Source of the DNA: Bacteroidaceae bacterium
GTDB taxonomy: Bacteria > Bacteroidota > Bacteroidia > Bacteroidales > Bacteroidaceae
Direction of reading: 5' to 3'
DNA: 64,000 nucleotides
Assembly (NCBI GenBank): GCA_017535725.1
Contig: JAFXTO010000041.1
Coordinates: 1-64,000, forward strand
The notes below the pieces were generated by a model that was not told the origin of the DNA, ran no database searches, and worked only from the letters and a program-made list of their open reading frames with translations. The position numbers and the translations under genes are program-made. How positions within the stretch are numbered: the stretch's first letter is position 1; every line of letters begins with the position of its first letter. Below, one piece after another: positions 36,301 through 40,484 of this stretch.

Positions 36301-38173
36301 ATAGAATCTCGGCTTCGAGATCAGTCATGTTGTCATTACTGGTTTCATCAATGCGCTCGCGCAGGGGCTTCCAGCGCTCATCCGTGAGACGGAAAGAAGC
36401 CAGTTTGTCGGCATTGTCTAATTGATGTTTCGTTTTCAAGTAGCCAATTGACTGTACGCCTCCAATTCCAACAGCTGGCGACTGCATAAAACCAACCGAG
36501 AACAACATGCCTCCCCAAATGTCGGCCTGCGTGCGTCCATCTACAAGGTCGCCGAGGCTGTTGTCGCCTACAAGCATGGAGTTGAGGATGATGTTTGCTT
36601 CTTCCTCCAATACCTCACTTGGGTAGTCCTGAATGCCACCGCGCTCCAGTACGTGCTTCATGGCTCTACCGTAGCCGTTGGCGGTAATCTGCGACAAATC
36701 CTTGCTCACCTCACCGAGGCCAAGCTTCTTCACCATGTAGGCACCTGCTTTGTTGGCACCACTCTTTTCGGCAAGCCATGAACCAACCTTTCCAAGTGGC
36801 CCCTCCATGTGAGTGCCGAGCATTTCGGTGTAGTATTCCAGAGTATTCGCGGCCTCAGCTTCGTAGATGGAGCGTGCCCATGTCTTACCACCATCGACAA
36901 AGACGGGATTTCCATCTTCATCCTCTTTATAGTGGCCAAAGTGATAGTCGCCATTTTCATCCTGAATGATGGTGCCACGGTGTCTTTCCATCGCGTCAGC
37001 AGCTGTCTTGGCTGCTCCAGTAGTGTTTGCCATCAGCGTAGCACCTACCACGTCACCTGCAACGGTGCCGGTGCTCTTTACGAGCCATGAGCGAACACCC
37101 TTCTTTGTCAGATCTGTCGCGGTGGCCTTGGCAATTCCCCTGGTCACGGCTCCAGCTGTGGCATCGGCCGCACCGCTGAATCCTCCTGTTAGAAGGAACT
37201 CACCGACAAAAGGAAGGGCTTCACCCGTGATTTGACCGGCACGAGCCATGAAGCCCATATCATCACCGTACTGCTGACGTGCTTCATCGGTCATCACCAT
37301 CTGCTGAAGAAGAGCCTCTTCCTCGCTACTAAGCGGAGAATCACTATCCAGCTTTTTTGCTACATTACTGATGGTAAGCGCATCAGCAATCGGTATGAGA
37401 CCGAAAGACCAGGTGGATGGGTTGGTAACAGTATTCCACACATTCCTCCAGAATCCACTCTTGTCCTTATCTCTGCTCTCCTTCAACGTATGCAGGCGTT
37501 CTTGTGCCTGACGTCTGGCCGCAAGTAGCTGGTCTTTGCGCTTTCCCTCTGCTGATTCTTCTGCTGACATGGGGGCGCCGAAACCTGCACCGTAGCGAAC
37601 TATGTTATGATGACCAATTTTCTCAATCTGTTTGTCGAGGTCGGCAATAGTGGCCTCCGTGGAAGCAATCTCTTCCGCAAGGCGCGCTTTCCTCTCAGCA
37701 TCAACTTCTGCCTCCGTCGGCTGTTCGACTGTAACCTGCTGTTGAGGCTTTGCCACTGTGCCCGTCGCATTGGCGGCGGGTGCTGCTTTCGGCTCAGCTA
37801 CCTGATACCCCCTTTCAAGGGAATCAAGCCCAGCCTCGCTAAATACATAACCATCCTGAGCCTGCACCGTCGGCTGTGTCACCGTTGGCTGTGTCACCGT
37901 CGGCTGTGTCGCTTTCGGTTGTGTCGCTGTCTGCCCTGTCGCCACCGTGCCAGTCGCGTCAGCGGCGGGAACTGCACCCGCAAGCCGCGCCTCGTAAGCA
38001 TCGAAGTCGCCGATGCGGAAATTACCACGTGAGGAAACCCAGTCATACAGCTGCTTGCGGTTCCCTGCATCGGACATCTTATGAAGAAAACGCTGCTCAT
38101 CGCCCAAGTCCTGCACTGAGTAGCCCTTATTGAGTAATGCCTGATATAGCTTCTTTACCTCTTGCTCGTTCAT
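21338..38173 (-). CDS. giant polyvalent protein (5,611 residues)
   Basis: One uninterrupted 16.8-kb frame. Regions in order (approximate residues): N-terminal module; Ala/Gly-rich membrane-like stretch 290-390; ParB/DdrB-like domain with LSGNGRTMAGEL about 1280-1370; inorganic-pyrophosphatase-like domain (GNYKKGHVRI...DGDHIDVFL) about 1720-1860; N6-type methyltransferase (NVLEGSAGIGN, TNVPF) about 2600-2790; SNF2-type helicase (AHEVGSGKT about 3353, VDEAHEY about 3548, QRNGRILRQGN about 3890); coiled coil with an acidic run to about 4300; metallopeptidase-like HEGVAHYGLR about 4360; LPD38-like region with a membrane segment about 5010-5490. This is the architecture of phage polyvalent proteins, thought to be ejected with DNA to protect it. 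Thirteen family A, four D/E and one B hairpins are in frame. It lies between two small virion-type genes and the portal. Confidence 0.92.
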   Translation of the reverse strand: MNEQEVKKLYQALLNKGYSVQDLGDEQRFLHKMSDAGNRKQLYDWVSSRGNFRIGDFDAYEARLAGAVPAADATGTVATGQTATQPKATQPTVTQPTVTQPTVQAQDGYVFSEAGLDSLERGYQVAEPKAAPAANATGTVAKPQQQVTVEQPTEAEVDAERKARLAEEIASTEATIADLDKQIEKIGHHNIVRYGAGFGAPMSAEESAEGKRKDQLLAARRQAQERLHTLKESRDKDKSGFWRNVWNTVTNPSTWSFGLIPIADALTISNVAKKLDSDSPLSSEEEALLQQMVMTDEARQQYGDDMGFMARAGQITGEALPFVGEFLLTGGFSGAADATAGAVTRGIAKATATDLTKKGVRSWLVKSTGTVAGDVVGATLMANTTGAAKTAADAMERHRGTIIQDENGDYHFGHYKEDEDGNPVFVDGGKTWARSIYEAEAANTLEYYTEMLGTHMEGPLGKVGSWLAEKSGANKAGAYMVKKLGLGEVSKDLSQITANGYGRAMKHVLERGGIQDYPSEVLEEEANIILNSMLVGDNSLGDLVDGRTQADIWGGMLFSVGFMQSPAVGIGGVQSIGYLKTKHQLDNADKLASFRLTDERWKPLRERIDETSNDNMTDLEAEILFDDQLHSEEKQAALDYIGRLLKFRGWNIGSTAKAKDEVENPAADATGTVAHDLDTSYMGGYNAEEAQLNDVKNGYEYQRQRLGELVDDETLAFFDDNPIGALMGMRKDPFWSDEQRQIAIDYVNAKAAYDGMIQRVRDDIDSRLELSNAMIDGRTHQADGMIHPATMKVDDRKVYVIGGNIVLNEDGTVDREQSDESIIIRDAETGKIEFADPREVLSADEAIDAAQEKQMAQDAIRQQYAQEAANKIDGVLPFNVGDSYQVVDEQGQQHTVTVVPVPVGESDGREPMQLAEGEVLVSIDGSEPIVMPREQVQQMADKANMARLQQFEQEKAARRKAQSEAEHEANRPVYNLNDVVTLQTDEGTVRGSIIGEANEDGMIEVYTEVPIGGKKINLFSRDELDGMVVDHNGAAQEPAADATGTVVAVEGQQGNKQVGEEMAAVEGGGAESMQQASAPPVIAEPGKPAADATGTVVEPMPMIGEGEEAEPDFMRATPARAHSYIYNEAGLTREEANQFVEANKKAADKALEKAKEKQPKMGTSLAKYRKEQAEYQQKVEAAQQVADYWKQVKDAQRQVLAAESAERVATQSQQTERAIAEEQARQAEELRKREEQSALGTNNVAPAIREKWEAAPKVEGARNEIVLANGERVPGRYVLVESGAATPSHNARAEFAKNEGFPLDENGQSVNDRDYERDKDAQSTTRQIASVYDQRALQTPVVVSRDGVVLSGNGRTMAGELAADAGTDGAYIEYLLTYPEQFGFTREQVEAFMATPTADATGTVTGHPRVVFVPDEAMPYTAETFAKFNQQEMKGQSKTEQAVKLGKIVGDDIFGRIIRSINAYDTLGDFYADSRATTEAINELRAAGAISQAQYAEMFDGDTISAQGKEMLENMLIGKAFESNPDAVREITAYKSIRQSVIAALAEISNNIMLGKEYSLESELAQAIDLVYQARQNGYKAGDAVSGFARQGNLFQFDEGATVADYTNATVLMLADVLNDNRTTLLKKTLTLYNKAAKDSANGQLDIFSGDVRSQDDILNEVRQLLQYGTEAEQQAAIATATEERVEAAQEDGTAGRGSEVSAAVAAAESDVDTNPTEAQKEAGNYKKGHVRIDGFDITIENPKGSERSGRDASGREWRQVMNNTYGYIRGTEGVDGDHIDVFLSDNPESGEVFVVDQVRPEADASGTVVFDEHKVMYGFPDIESARKAYLSNYEEGWQGLGAITPVSKEEFKKWIESSHRKTKPFAEYSSVKTLGDTQLGEGVEATEQKRSFIDAIKDLYSKGKEYASKLYSMTFFDVAKTPVFMKALGLTGDKFTIRYGVLSRHIGKDVEHTFPVEVWEKLPDALQSPFAITRYYEDEQKQKQKGYRLYTAIQLPNGSFVVVSAEVKNAGRDIEVNAINTVFGRNALSDVHDELIYTAENITPEQQALLNGNNPHQYPDGREQGGISEDKGSEISANEQEKEGKSAGQPTSYQLIPTEYTTKGGKKLEMLLVKFDKELPKEQQRAANKLAKELRGWWSKDDGGYLMRDTESAEQLASAVLEESGETLEESAPVTLADMSAVTDEAQQEAAADATDTVVEVNEGGSTADESYGANNSLVSRDRYEELKARMRKKMGGQMNMGIDPEILAIGTEMAAFHIEAGARKFADFCKKMIDDLGDAIRPYLKAFYNGARELPEVEDAGYSDEMTPYDEVKRFDVLSVERAADATGTVASADATGATATVFERAEEVSKEDELAHQAEEATQKILKIAQKGKKKQQSQEKRVSLPQEPDLFGFLGDDATNVEPTNDSSNGQHERTDAVRSAGLPADGSDLREHSGRRSEASGQEGERADQGREGSSVRTSRRPAGHVPQLTPSTPSGKPKGTRQPLERPANPKNTHNNHAERGKDYAPKVVDARIEANIKAIELMQQLIESGEQATPEQMAVLRQFSGWGGLGKAFNPDGYSGGYRPDGIPARLRALLGEEAYEQANMSRNSAYYTPAAVIDTMWDIARAMGFTGGNVLEGSAGIGNIIGLMPTDLSERSSIQAVEIDQTTGNILKLLYPDAQVQIQGFEATQVENGSVDLAITNVPFVPGLLVPKDTSGDSDLSRKFRHSIQDFCIAKNIRKLREGGIGIFITSRSTLDDSARLREWIVQEGGVDVVGAFRLNNETFGGTGATSDIIVVRKRVNGKKSPYAIDVLSTTGERAAEYDTGDTKRVKGEDVPVVKQLSMDYNAYFVEHPEMMGGEMHFNFEMGETRYPTSRSLFPVKGKNQAEMLKGWAESFSDKDWEAIPAADATGTVADAVYEELGEGVKEGSMVVDGNGQLCVAQRGKAVPLSLNANKVKGHSKVECFEAYQGIKKALAELLRYQTEHEDDAGLQPLLKALNRAYDQFVKTYGHLHRNTSISFLKNDVDFPNVLALEKFSERGDVKTGKRILEFGKTDIFSRRVIEKEKEPEPKNVKDGIIASIYVHGRIDVPWITEKLNNGVATQSQHTEQEVRDEIVKSGLGFEDPVTRQMEVSYEYLSGNVREKLAQAQANNSDGRYDANIKALEAIIPMNIPAHLIDFNLGSSWIDPKLYEEYIKERTDIEVTLTSVGGTWMMRTPYFVGEQKNRAMGIVSEMLHKTIMGTQLIEAAIQNKTITVSETHKKWDGSTETVTDNEATQACANKIDEIRQDFRDWARAKMQSDPSLSDQIERTYNEMFNNYVPRTIPDEFVPAHFGGAATVIDGEPFSLRPHQAKAVVRTTMQPLLLAHEVGSGKTYTLISTAMEMRRLGTARKPMIVVQNSTVGQFVESAKELYPGAKVLTLEDKDHTGDGRRNFYAKIKYNDWDMIIVPQSVFERIPDSEERQMAFVRDKIEEKLMALELMRDADPNSLVVKQAEREIEKLEDELADLSGAISDKRKERDAKKEAVTRQNAEVRAREMLDRETDDVENFDDMGIDAILVDEAHEYKHLGFATAMQRGVKGVDPSYSKKAQGVYLKTQAILEKNNGRNVVFATGTPISNTAAEIWTFMRYLMPADVMKEYGIFYFDDFVRNFGNLQQMLEFTTSGKFKENNRFAGYVNLPELVRIWSSVADTVLTREVEEQRIKEGGETKIPDLEGGKAQDIYLPQTRALRSVMKYVKKQLEAFEKMTGKEKKQHSHIPLTMYGIAKAAAVDARLVVSDADDEPQSKTNEAVRQTLKSLEETASYHGTVALFADNYQNKQSGFNLYEDIRAKLIAAGVPAEQIVVMKSGMSVKKKLEIFDKVNRGEVRVIMGSTFTLGTGVNIQERLHTLIHLDAPNRPMDYTQRNGRILRQGNIHKEMGKPVRVLRFGVEDSLDVTAYQRLKTKGAIADSIMNGKQMMANSMENRALEEEEDVFGDTVAQLSGSEYAMLKNQAEKDVRKYEAKKKQWEADQTYCHHEIPRLESEIRMWQERLEQYRKNLEMVVAITSQQTGLSISIGEQRFASIEGMADYIKDFNKRIKDAEIELRENPSVKSQRRQLTVTVNGIEFVITTELSIETKQEQGTLFSAVHRKMIYDCEVLNLHNVPVRQSLLREALEDIVVNVISGDDFREGIERSEGIIAKDEKSLAQVRDRSGKAFEYADELAQAHARFEEYSEAMKKELEEKEQKYREMDSDVTEATEITEATEDDEEEDDDEDVRFRDDEAESDATREREGDGTERMTYEESLASSRRAGFTKKQHEAFVERQKRRMRDGARELISRLKLDGRVTLKEDASGLKGRKARAKGWFDAKTGNIVIVLSNHSGLNDVLKTILHEGVAHYGLRKLFGSRFDQFLDNVFQHAETDIRAQVVEMARARNWDFREATEEYLARLAEDTDFERADGTGWWSKIKSWFLNMLHELGLPSYGGSALSDNELRYILWRSYENMAEPGRYLNPFREAEDITMQMKLGVGNFDVSHSNTRGTRQEEGTPDTRDKQIVSVIQAFKQRYPEDSTMALILSGDRYYSTDRKELEDIIGQTSIPKNKLDLFLPRLIRAGKRIAVIDDNSAFARASERYRDGDFSSRDRATARDAYERMVSSGMYQFREAVQDSMLGLEKLYEAILNPTLTHRAQLRIEDVEGYENAYLAENRMSSVNAAEQHDYYLRFMLPLLEEIGRLTKPAANATGTVATARQMLTDYMMAKHGLERNRVFAERDAREVEANGGDFNDAYAKFREKDYSGLTALTGEDDLSAAEAAAQQMVDDYEAAYDTTELWSRTREATQATLEKIYRSGLLSKERYEQIRDMFEYYIPLQGWDETTSDEVYGYLTSKSGPFGSPIKHAVGRSSKADDPIATIAMMADSAIRQGNRNQMKQRFLNFVQNHPSDLVSINSLWLEYDAASDSWVPVFADLEDGDTAADVERKVEAFEQRMEQLAAADPDRYKHGRDARNIPYKVVRGNLKEHQVLVKRGGETFVLTINGSPRAAQALNGLTNPDVETGGVVGNMLKAGEWVNRHLSAFYTTRNPDFVVSNFFRDMLYSNCMTWVKESPRYALRFHKNFGKMNPAIMRKLLGEWESGELRGKVATQSQQTRPGSMDYYRKLFYQFMMNGGETGYTSVRDIEEHKKEIANELKKQGSMTRKAWSALGMQLDLLNRSVENCARFAAFVTSREMGRSIDRSIYDAKEVSVNFNKKGSGGKMVNATGQTFLGKVGSYVGGGGRLAYVFWNAGVQGLTNFGRAGKRHKGKAIAGAASMFILGYVIPQLAAMMGGGDGDDDDKNAYYNLPEYVRRSNICFRVGEQWVTMPLPIEFRAIYGLGELASGVISGNEYYDNKEMAYQFASQLSQILPLDMLEGGGGVSPIIPSSVKPFVEAYIMNRSWTGLPIYKDTPWNQNDPEWTKAYKNADQTLVGVSKWLNEATGGDEFKKGGIDINPAKVEYLLNGVFGGYMNTAEKLKKMGETVLGDRDFDWRNMLLANRVIKSGDERTANRKLQNEYFKYKKEYEETLRLLRKYDAAADEGVSGMAEKVDFLYNSPEYMRYELFDEYKADIDDMRDDMTDASDESERKNIEAEMYATMRELIDQLHEVK
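22834..22852. repeat. hairpin element, family D/E
   Basis: GTTGCGAC-TGT-GTCGCAAC; in frame as VATQSQQT. Confidence 0.88.
24031..24058 (+). repeat. hairpin element, family A
   Basis: CCCGTCGC-ATTT-GCGGCGGG; in frame as AANATGTVA. Confidence 0.82.
24197..24224 (+). repeat. hairpin element, family A
   Basis: CCCGATGC-GTTA-GCGTCGGG; the stem differs from the other copies, with one G-T pair. In frame. Confidence 0.78.
26065..26083. repeat. hairpin element, family D/E, covarying stem
   Basis: GTTGCGAT-GTT-ATCGCAAC, perfect; in frame as VAITSQQT. Confidence 0.88.
28894..28912. repeat. hairpin element, family D/E
   Basis: GTTGCGAC-TGA-GTCGCAAC; in frame as VATQSQHT. Confidence 0.86.
29470..29497 (+). 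repeat. hairpin element, family A
   Basis: CCCGTCGC-GTCA-GCGGCGGG; in frame as AADATGTVA, in the giant gene after the methyltransferase region. Confidence 0.85.
30717..30740 (+). repeat. hairpin element, family B, covarying stem
   Basis: GTGC leader and CCTTCGG-TTTTC-CCGAAGG, perfect; in frame in the giant gene. Confidence 0.75.
31150..31204 (+). repeat. two abutting family A hairpin elements
   Basis: Cores at 31158 and 31185 (CCCGTCGC-GTCA left halves), a 27-bp period; right arms partly changed. In frame. Confidence 0.8.
31576..31603 (+). repeat. hairpin element, family A
   Basis: TCCGTCGC-GTCA-GCGGCGGC; in frame as AADATDTVV. Confidence 0.8.
32747..32774 (+). repeat. hairpin element, family A, covarying stem
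   Basis: CCCGAAGC-ATCA-GCTTCGGG, perfect; in frame as EADASGTVV inside the pyrophosphatase-like domain. Confidence 0.88.
33961..33988 (+). repeat. hairpin element, family A
   Basis: CCAGTCGC-GTCA-GCGGTGGG; in frame as TADATGTVT. Confidence 0.78.
34534..34552. repeat. hairpin element, family D/E
   Basis: GTTGCGAT-TGT-GTCGCAAC with one G-T pair; in frame as VATQSQQT. Confidence 0.85.
34885..34912 (+). repeat. hairpin element, family A
   Basis: CCCGTCGC-ATCA-GCGGCGGG; in frame. Confidence 0.84.
35035..35062 (+). repeat. hairpin element, family A
   Basis: CCTGTCGC-GTCA-GCGGCGGG; in frame. Confidence 0.82.
36154..36181 (+). repeat. hairpin element, family A
   Basis: CCCGTCGC-GTCA-GCGGCGGG; in frame as AADATGTVA. 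Confidence 0.84.
37753..37780 (+). repeat. hairpin element, family A
   Basis: CCCGTCGC-ATTG-GCGGCGGG; in frame as AANATGTVA. Confidence 0.82.
37942..37969 (+). repeat. hairpin element, family A
   Basis: CCAGTCGC-GTCA-GCGGCGGG; in frame, next to a short TQPTV repeat (37865-37920). Confidence 0.82.
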
Positions 38174-38176
38174 ACC

Positions 38177-39385
38177 TTACCAATCTGTTTCGTTGTTTCC
38201 GTTACCTTCTGAGCCCCATCCGAGACCACCACTGCCGTCTTCGGTTGTGGTGGAAGTCATATTAGCCGGGTCGATGCCAGCTAACGTCTGCATCATCTGT
38301 CGCCCTGCGGCTGACTTATGCCAATGCTGTTTCACATAATCATCTTTCTGCTGTGCGGTTGCCTTGCGAGAAAGGGCGCGAGGAACATTTGCATTGGAAT
38401 TGTTCTTGCGCTGCTCTTCAAAGTCGGCTACGATGGCATCATAAACTTGTTCCATGCTGCCCTTCCATACATTTTCATAGATGGCCACACTATTGCCATT
38501 GCCATCGGAGAAGGCCAGCTGCTTGCCACGGACACCGCGAGCGCCTTGCGCCGCAATCTGCTGCTGGCGAAGTTCCTTGTTGTCCTTCTGTGCCTGTTTG
38601 GCGAGGTTATGCTGTGCCCAGGCGATGGCTGACTGTTCGCCATCGCGCTTCTTGCGCTGCTCGAACTCCTGCTTCCACTGCTCACCCTGACGGTCAAACT
38701 GCTTCTGCCAGTTCTCTTGTTGCTGCTCATCCTTCGCCTTGCTGTAGTCGAAGTTACGCTTGTCGCGCTCGTCAGCCTTGGCATCACGCTCCTTCTGGTA
38801 ATCCAGCTTCTCGCGCCAGTTGCCCTGCTCCTGATCCATCTGCGCCGCCCTCAGCATTCCGTTAGCCCACTCACGGCTCATGGCATCACGTTCCTTCTTC
38901 AACCGCTCATAGCGGTCACGAACCTTGCCCGTCAAGCTTACATTGTCAGTAACAGGCTTCACACCCCTTGCATTGGCATACGCCTGATGGAAGGCATTCA
39001 AGCCGTTGCCGATGGATGCAAGCACCATGTCGCGCTTCTGCTTACGTCGCTCATTCTCTATCTCTTCCTTTGTCGGAGGCTTATAGGTATTCAGCATCCT
39101 ATACATCTCTTGAAAGTTAAGACTACGACCTCCAGCAGTGTTCACACTGCCAGCCGCAGTACCAGCCGCAGTACCAGCCGCAGTACCAGCCGCAGTACCA
39201 GCCGCAGTACCAGCCGCAGTACCAGCCGCAGTACCAGCCGCAGTACCCGAAGCATTGCTACCTGCCACAGTGCCCGAAGCATCAGCTTCGGGTCTTATCC
39301 CAGCCGTCTGTTTCGGCGCAGTACCCGGATAGTTCGATTGCTTGTCGTAAGCAAAGGAATTGTTAATATCGTCGATTGTTGCCAT
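38177..39385 (-). CDS. probable internal virion (ejection) protein, coiled coil
   Basis: 402 residues from ATG at 39385, 3 bp upstream of the giant gene, so probably translationally coupled with it. The N-terminus carries a family A hairpin peptide and a GTAA repeat. Residues about 110-340 are charged, Gln/Lys/Arg-rich coiled coil (ENERRKQKRDMVLASIGNG, then EWANGMLRAAQMDQEQGNWR). The Cys-free, Gln-rich composition and the place between a glycine-rich small protein and the polyvalent protein are those of podoviral ejection proteins. No enzyme motif seen. Confidence 0.6.
   Translation of the reverse strand: MATIDDINNSFAYDKQSNYPGTAPKQTAGIRPEADASGTVAGSNASGTAAGTAAGTAAGTAAGTAAGTAAGTAAGTAAGSVNTAGGRSLNFQEMYRMLNTYKPPTKEEIENERRKQKRDMVLASIGNGLNAFHQAYANARGVKPVTDNVSLTGKVRDRYERLKKERDAMSREWANGMLRAAQMDQEQGNWREKLDYQKERDAKADERDKRNFDYSKAKDEQQQENWQKQFDRQGEQWKQEFEQRKKRDGEQSAIAWAQHNLAKQAQKDNKELRQQQIAAQGARGVRGKQLAFSDGNGNSVAIYENVWKGSMEQVYDAIVADFEEQRKNNSNANVPRALSRKATAQQKDDYVKQHWHKSAAGRQMMQTLAGIDPANMTSTTTEDGSGGLGWGSEGNGNNETDW
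39146..39245 (+). repeat. 12-bp in-frame tandem repeat
   Basis: About eight copies of CAGTACCAGCCG-type units encode a repeated Gly-Thr-Ala-Ala in the coiled-coil gene. Confidence 0.9.
39265..39292 (+). repeat. hairpin element, family A, covarying stem
   Basis: CCCGAAGC-ATCA-GCTTCGGG, perfect; in frame as EADASGTVA. A partial second copy precedes it. Confidence 0.87.
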
Positions 39386-39407
39386 ATTTATTATATTTGT
39401 TCCGTAT

Positions 39408-39427
39408 GTTGCGATTACATCGTCAAC
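39408..39427. repeat. hairpin element, family D/E
   Basis: GTTGCGAT-TAC-ATCGTCAAC, paired with one bulged T; overlaps a stop codon. Confidence 0.7.
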
Positions 39428-39917
39428 CAAGACCCAGGCCTATCCCGTTCGCTGCACCACCAATGCCACTGCTGACAATATCCCAGCCATTCTGCTTCTG
39501 ACCCTCCAGCTCGCGCATGGCATTGTCAAGATTCTCCTTACGAGAGAGGAATTGACCTTCTATCTGGTCTTTACGGGCATCTGCTGCTGCGGCTATCTGA
39601 CTCGTCGCGTCGGCCAATGCCTGATTGCCTGCCGCCTTCTCCGCGGCAATACTCTCATCGGTGCCACCCATCACTGCCGCAGTACCAGCAGCAGCCTTGT
39701 TGCGCTTCTTGATACTCTCTTCAGTCATCGTCAGCAACCGCTGGGCATCTGCCCGCTGCGTCGCATCCTCGTTATACCTGCGGTCCCACCAGTCCTGATT
39801 GTCACTCTGCTGTTGAGACAACATCTCCATCTGCTTCCTGATGGCTTTGTTCTTGCCGATACTGCCGAAAATGCCACCAAGGGCACCTGCAGCGCCACTA
39901 AATATTGAACTTAACAT
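39423..39917 (-). CDS. probable internal virion protein, Gly/Ala-rich
   Basis: 164 residues, first gene of the ejection-protein operon. The N-terminus SSIFSGAAGALGGIFGSIG is a glycine-rich amphipathic segment, as in small phage injection proteins that insert in membranes. A helical Gln-rich middle (KQMEMLSQQQSDNQDWWDRRY) and Ala-rich helices follow, with a glycine-rich C-terminus. It is preceded by a phage-type promoter (39950-39994). Function is inferred from composition and position. Confidence 0.6.
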   Translation of the reverse strand: MLSSIFSGAAGALGGIFGSIGKNKAIRKQMEMLSQQQSDNQDWWDRRYNEDATQRADAQRLLTMTEESIKKRNKAAAGTAAVMGGTDESIAAEKAAGNQALADATSQIAAAADARKDQIEGQFLSRKENLDNAMRELEGQKQNGWDIVSSGIGGAANGIGLGLG

Positions 39918-39949
39918 ATCATTATGAGTTAAAACTTAAAACAACGCCC

Positions 39950-39994
39950 CAAAGATAATCCATTATTTTTGCATCATTGTTTTAAGTTTTAACC
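39950..39994 (-). promoter_or_regulatory. phage promoter, copy 4 (ejection-protein operon)
   Basis: The -7 box TATCTTTG (39950-39957, minus) lies 21 bp after GGTTAAAACTTAAAAC (39979-39994); outer-edge spacing 37 bp. Confidence 0.8.
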
Positions 39995-40003
39995 GTTATG
40001 TAT

Positions 40004-40022
40004 GTTGTCGTGGCACGACAAC
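40004..40022. repeat. hairpin element, family D/E, covarying stem
   Basis: GTTGTCGT-GGC-ACGACAAC, perfect; 15 bp before a start codon. Confidence 0.87.
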
Positions 40023-40037
40023 CATTCAAGAAGCCAT

Positions 40038-40325
40038 ATGAAAGGAAAAAAGACAGGTGGACGTCAGAAGGGCACACCAAACAAGGCAACGGCATTCAGC
40101 AAGGCTATCATCGAGCATATCCTTGAAGAATACAACGACACAGGCGCAATGGCGAAAGACATCCAAGACCTCGAACCGAAAGACCGACTCGACATCATGG
40201 TCAAGCTCATGGCATTCGTCACGCCGAAGCCTCAGTCCGTCGATATGAGCCTACACACTTCCGGGAGACTTACCATCGAAAACCAGCTCCGCGAACTCTC
40301 GGAAGAGAACGAAGAAGCCCTCTAA
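40038..40325 (+). CDS. small DNA-binding-type phage protein (GTPNK motif)
   Basis: 95 residues from ATG at 40038. The N-terminus KKTGGRQKGTPNKATAFSK is the basic GGRxxGTPNK motif seen in small phage proteins (DUF5681-like and some small terminase-like proteins). A short helical acidic C-terminus follows. It diverges from the ejection operon and points to the repeat array. A packaging or DNA-binding role is likely; small terminase is possible although terL is 21 kb away. Confidence 0.65.
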   Translation: MKGKKTGGRQKGTPNKATAFSKAIIEHILEEYNDTGAMAKDIQDLEPKDRLDIMVKLMAFVTPKPQSVDMSLHTSGRLTIENQLRELSEENEEAL

Positions 40326-40483
40326 TTTCATCTACTATAGAGCGCACCTCTTTATACACGATATATGCATCCTGGAGGAATTTGTCTTTTTTAACAAAAG
40401 GCATTAAACTACATTAACTTCTCTAAATAATTTTATATAATTCTGTTTATTTGAGTTAAAAAACGCCACTTTTTTGCCTCAAA
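40326..40483. other. AT-rich non-coding stretch before the repeat array
   Basis: No gene seen. Strongly AT-rich from about 40385 to 40470, as expected next to an iteron-type origin. Confidence 0.55.
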
Positions 40484-40484
40484 T

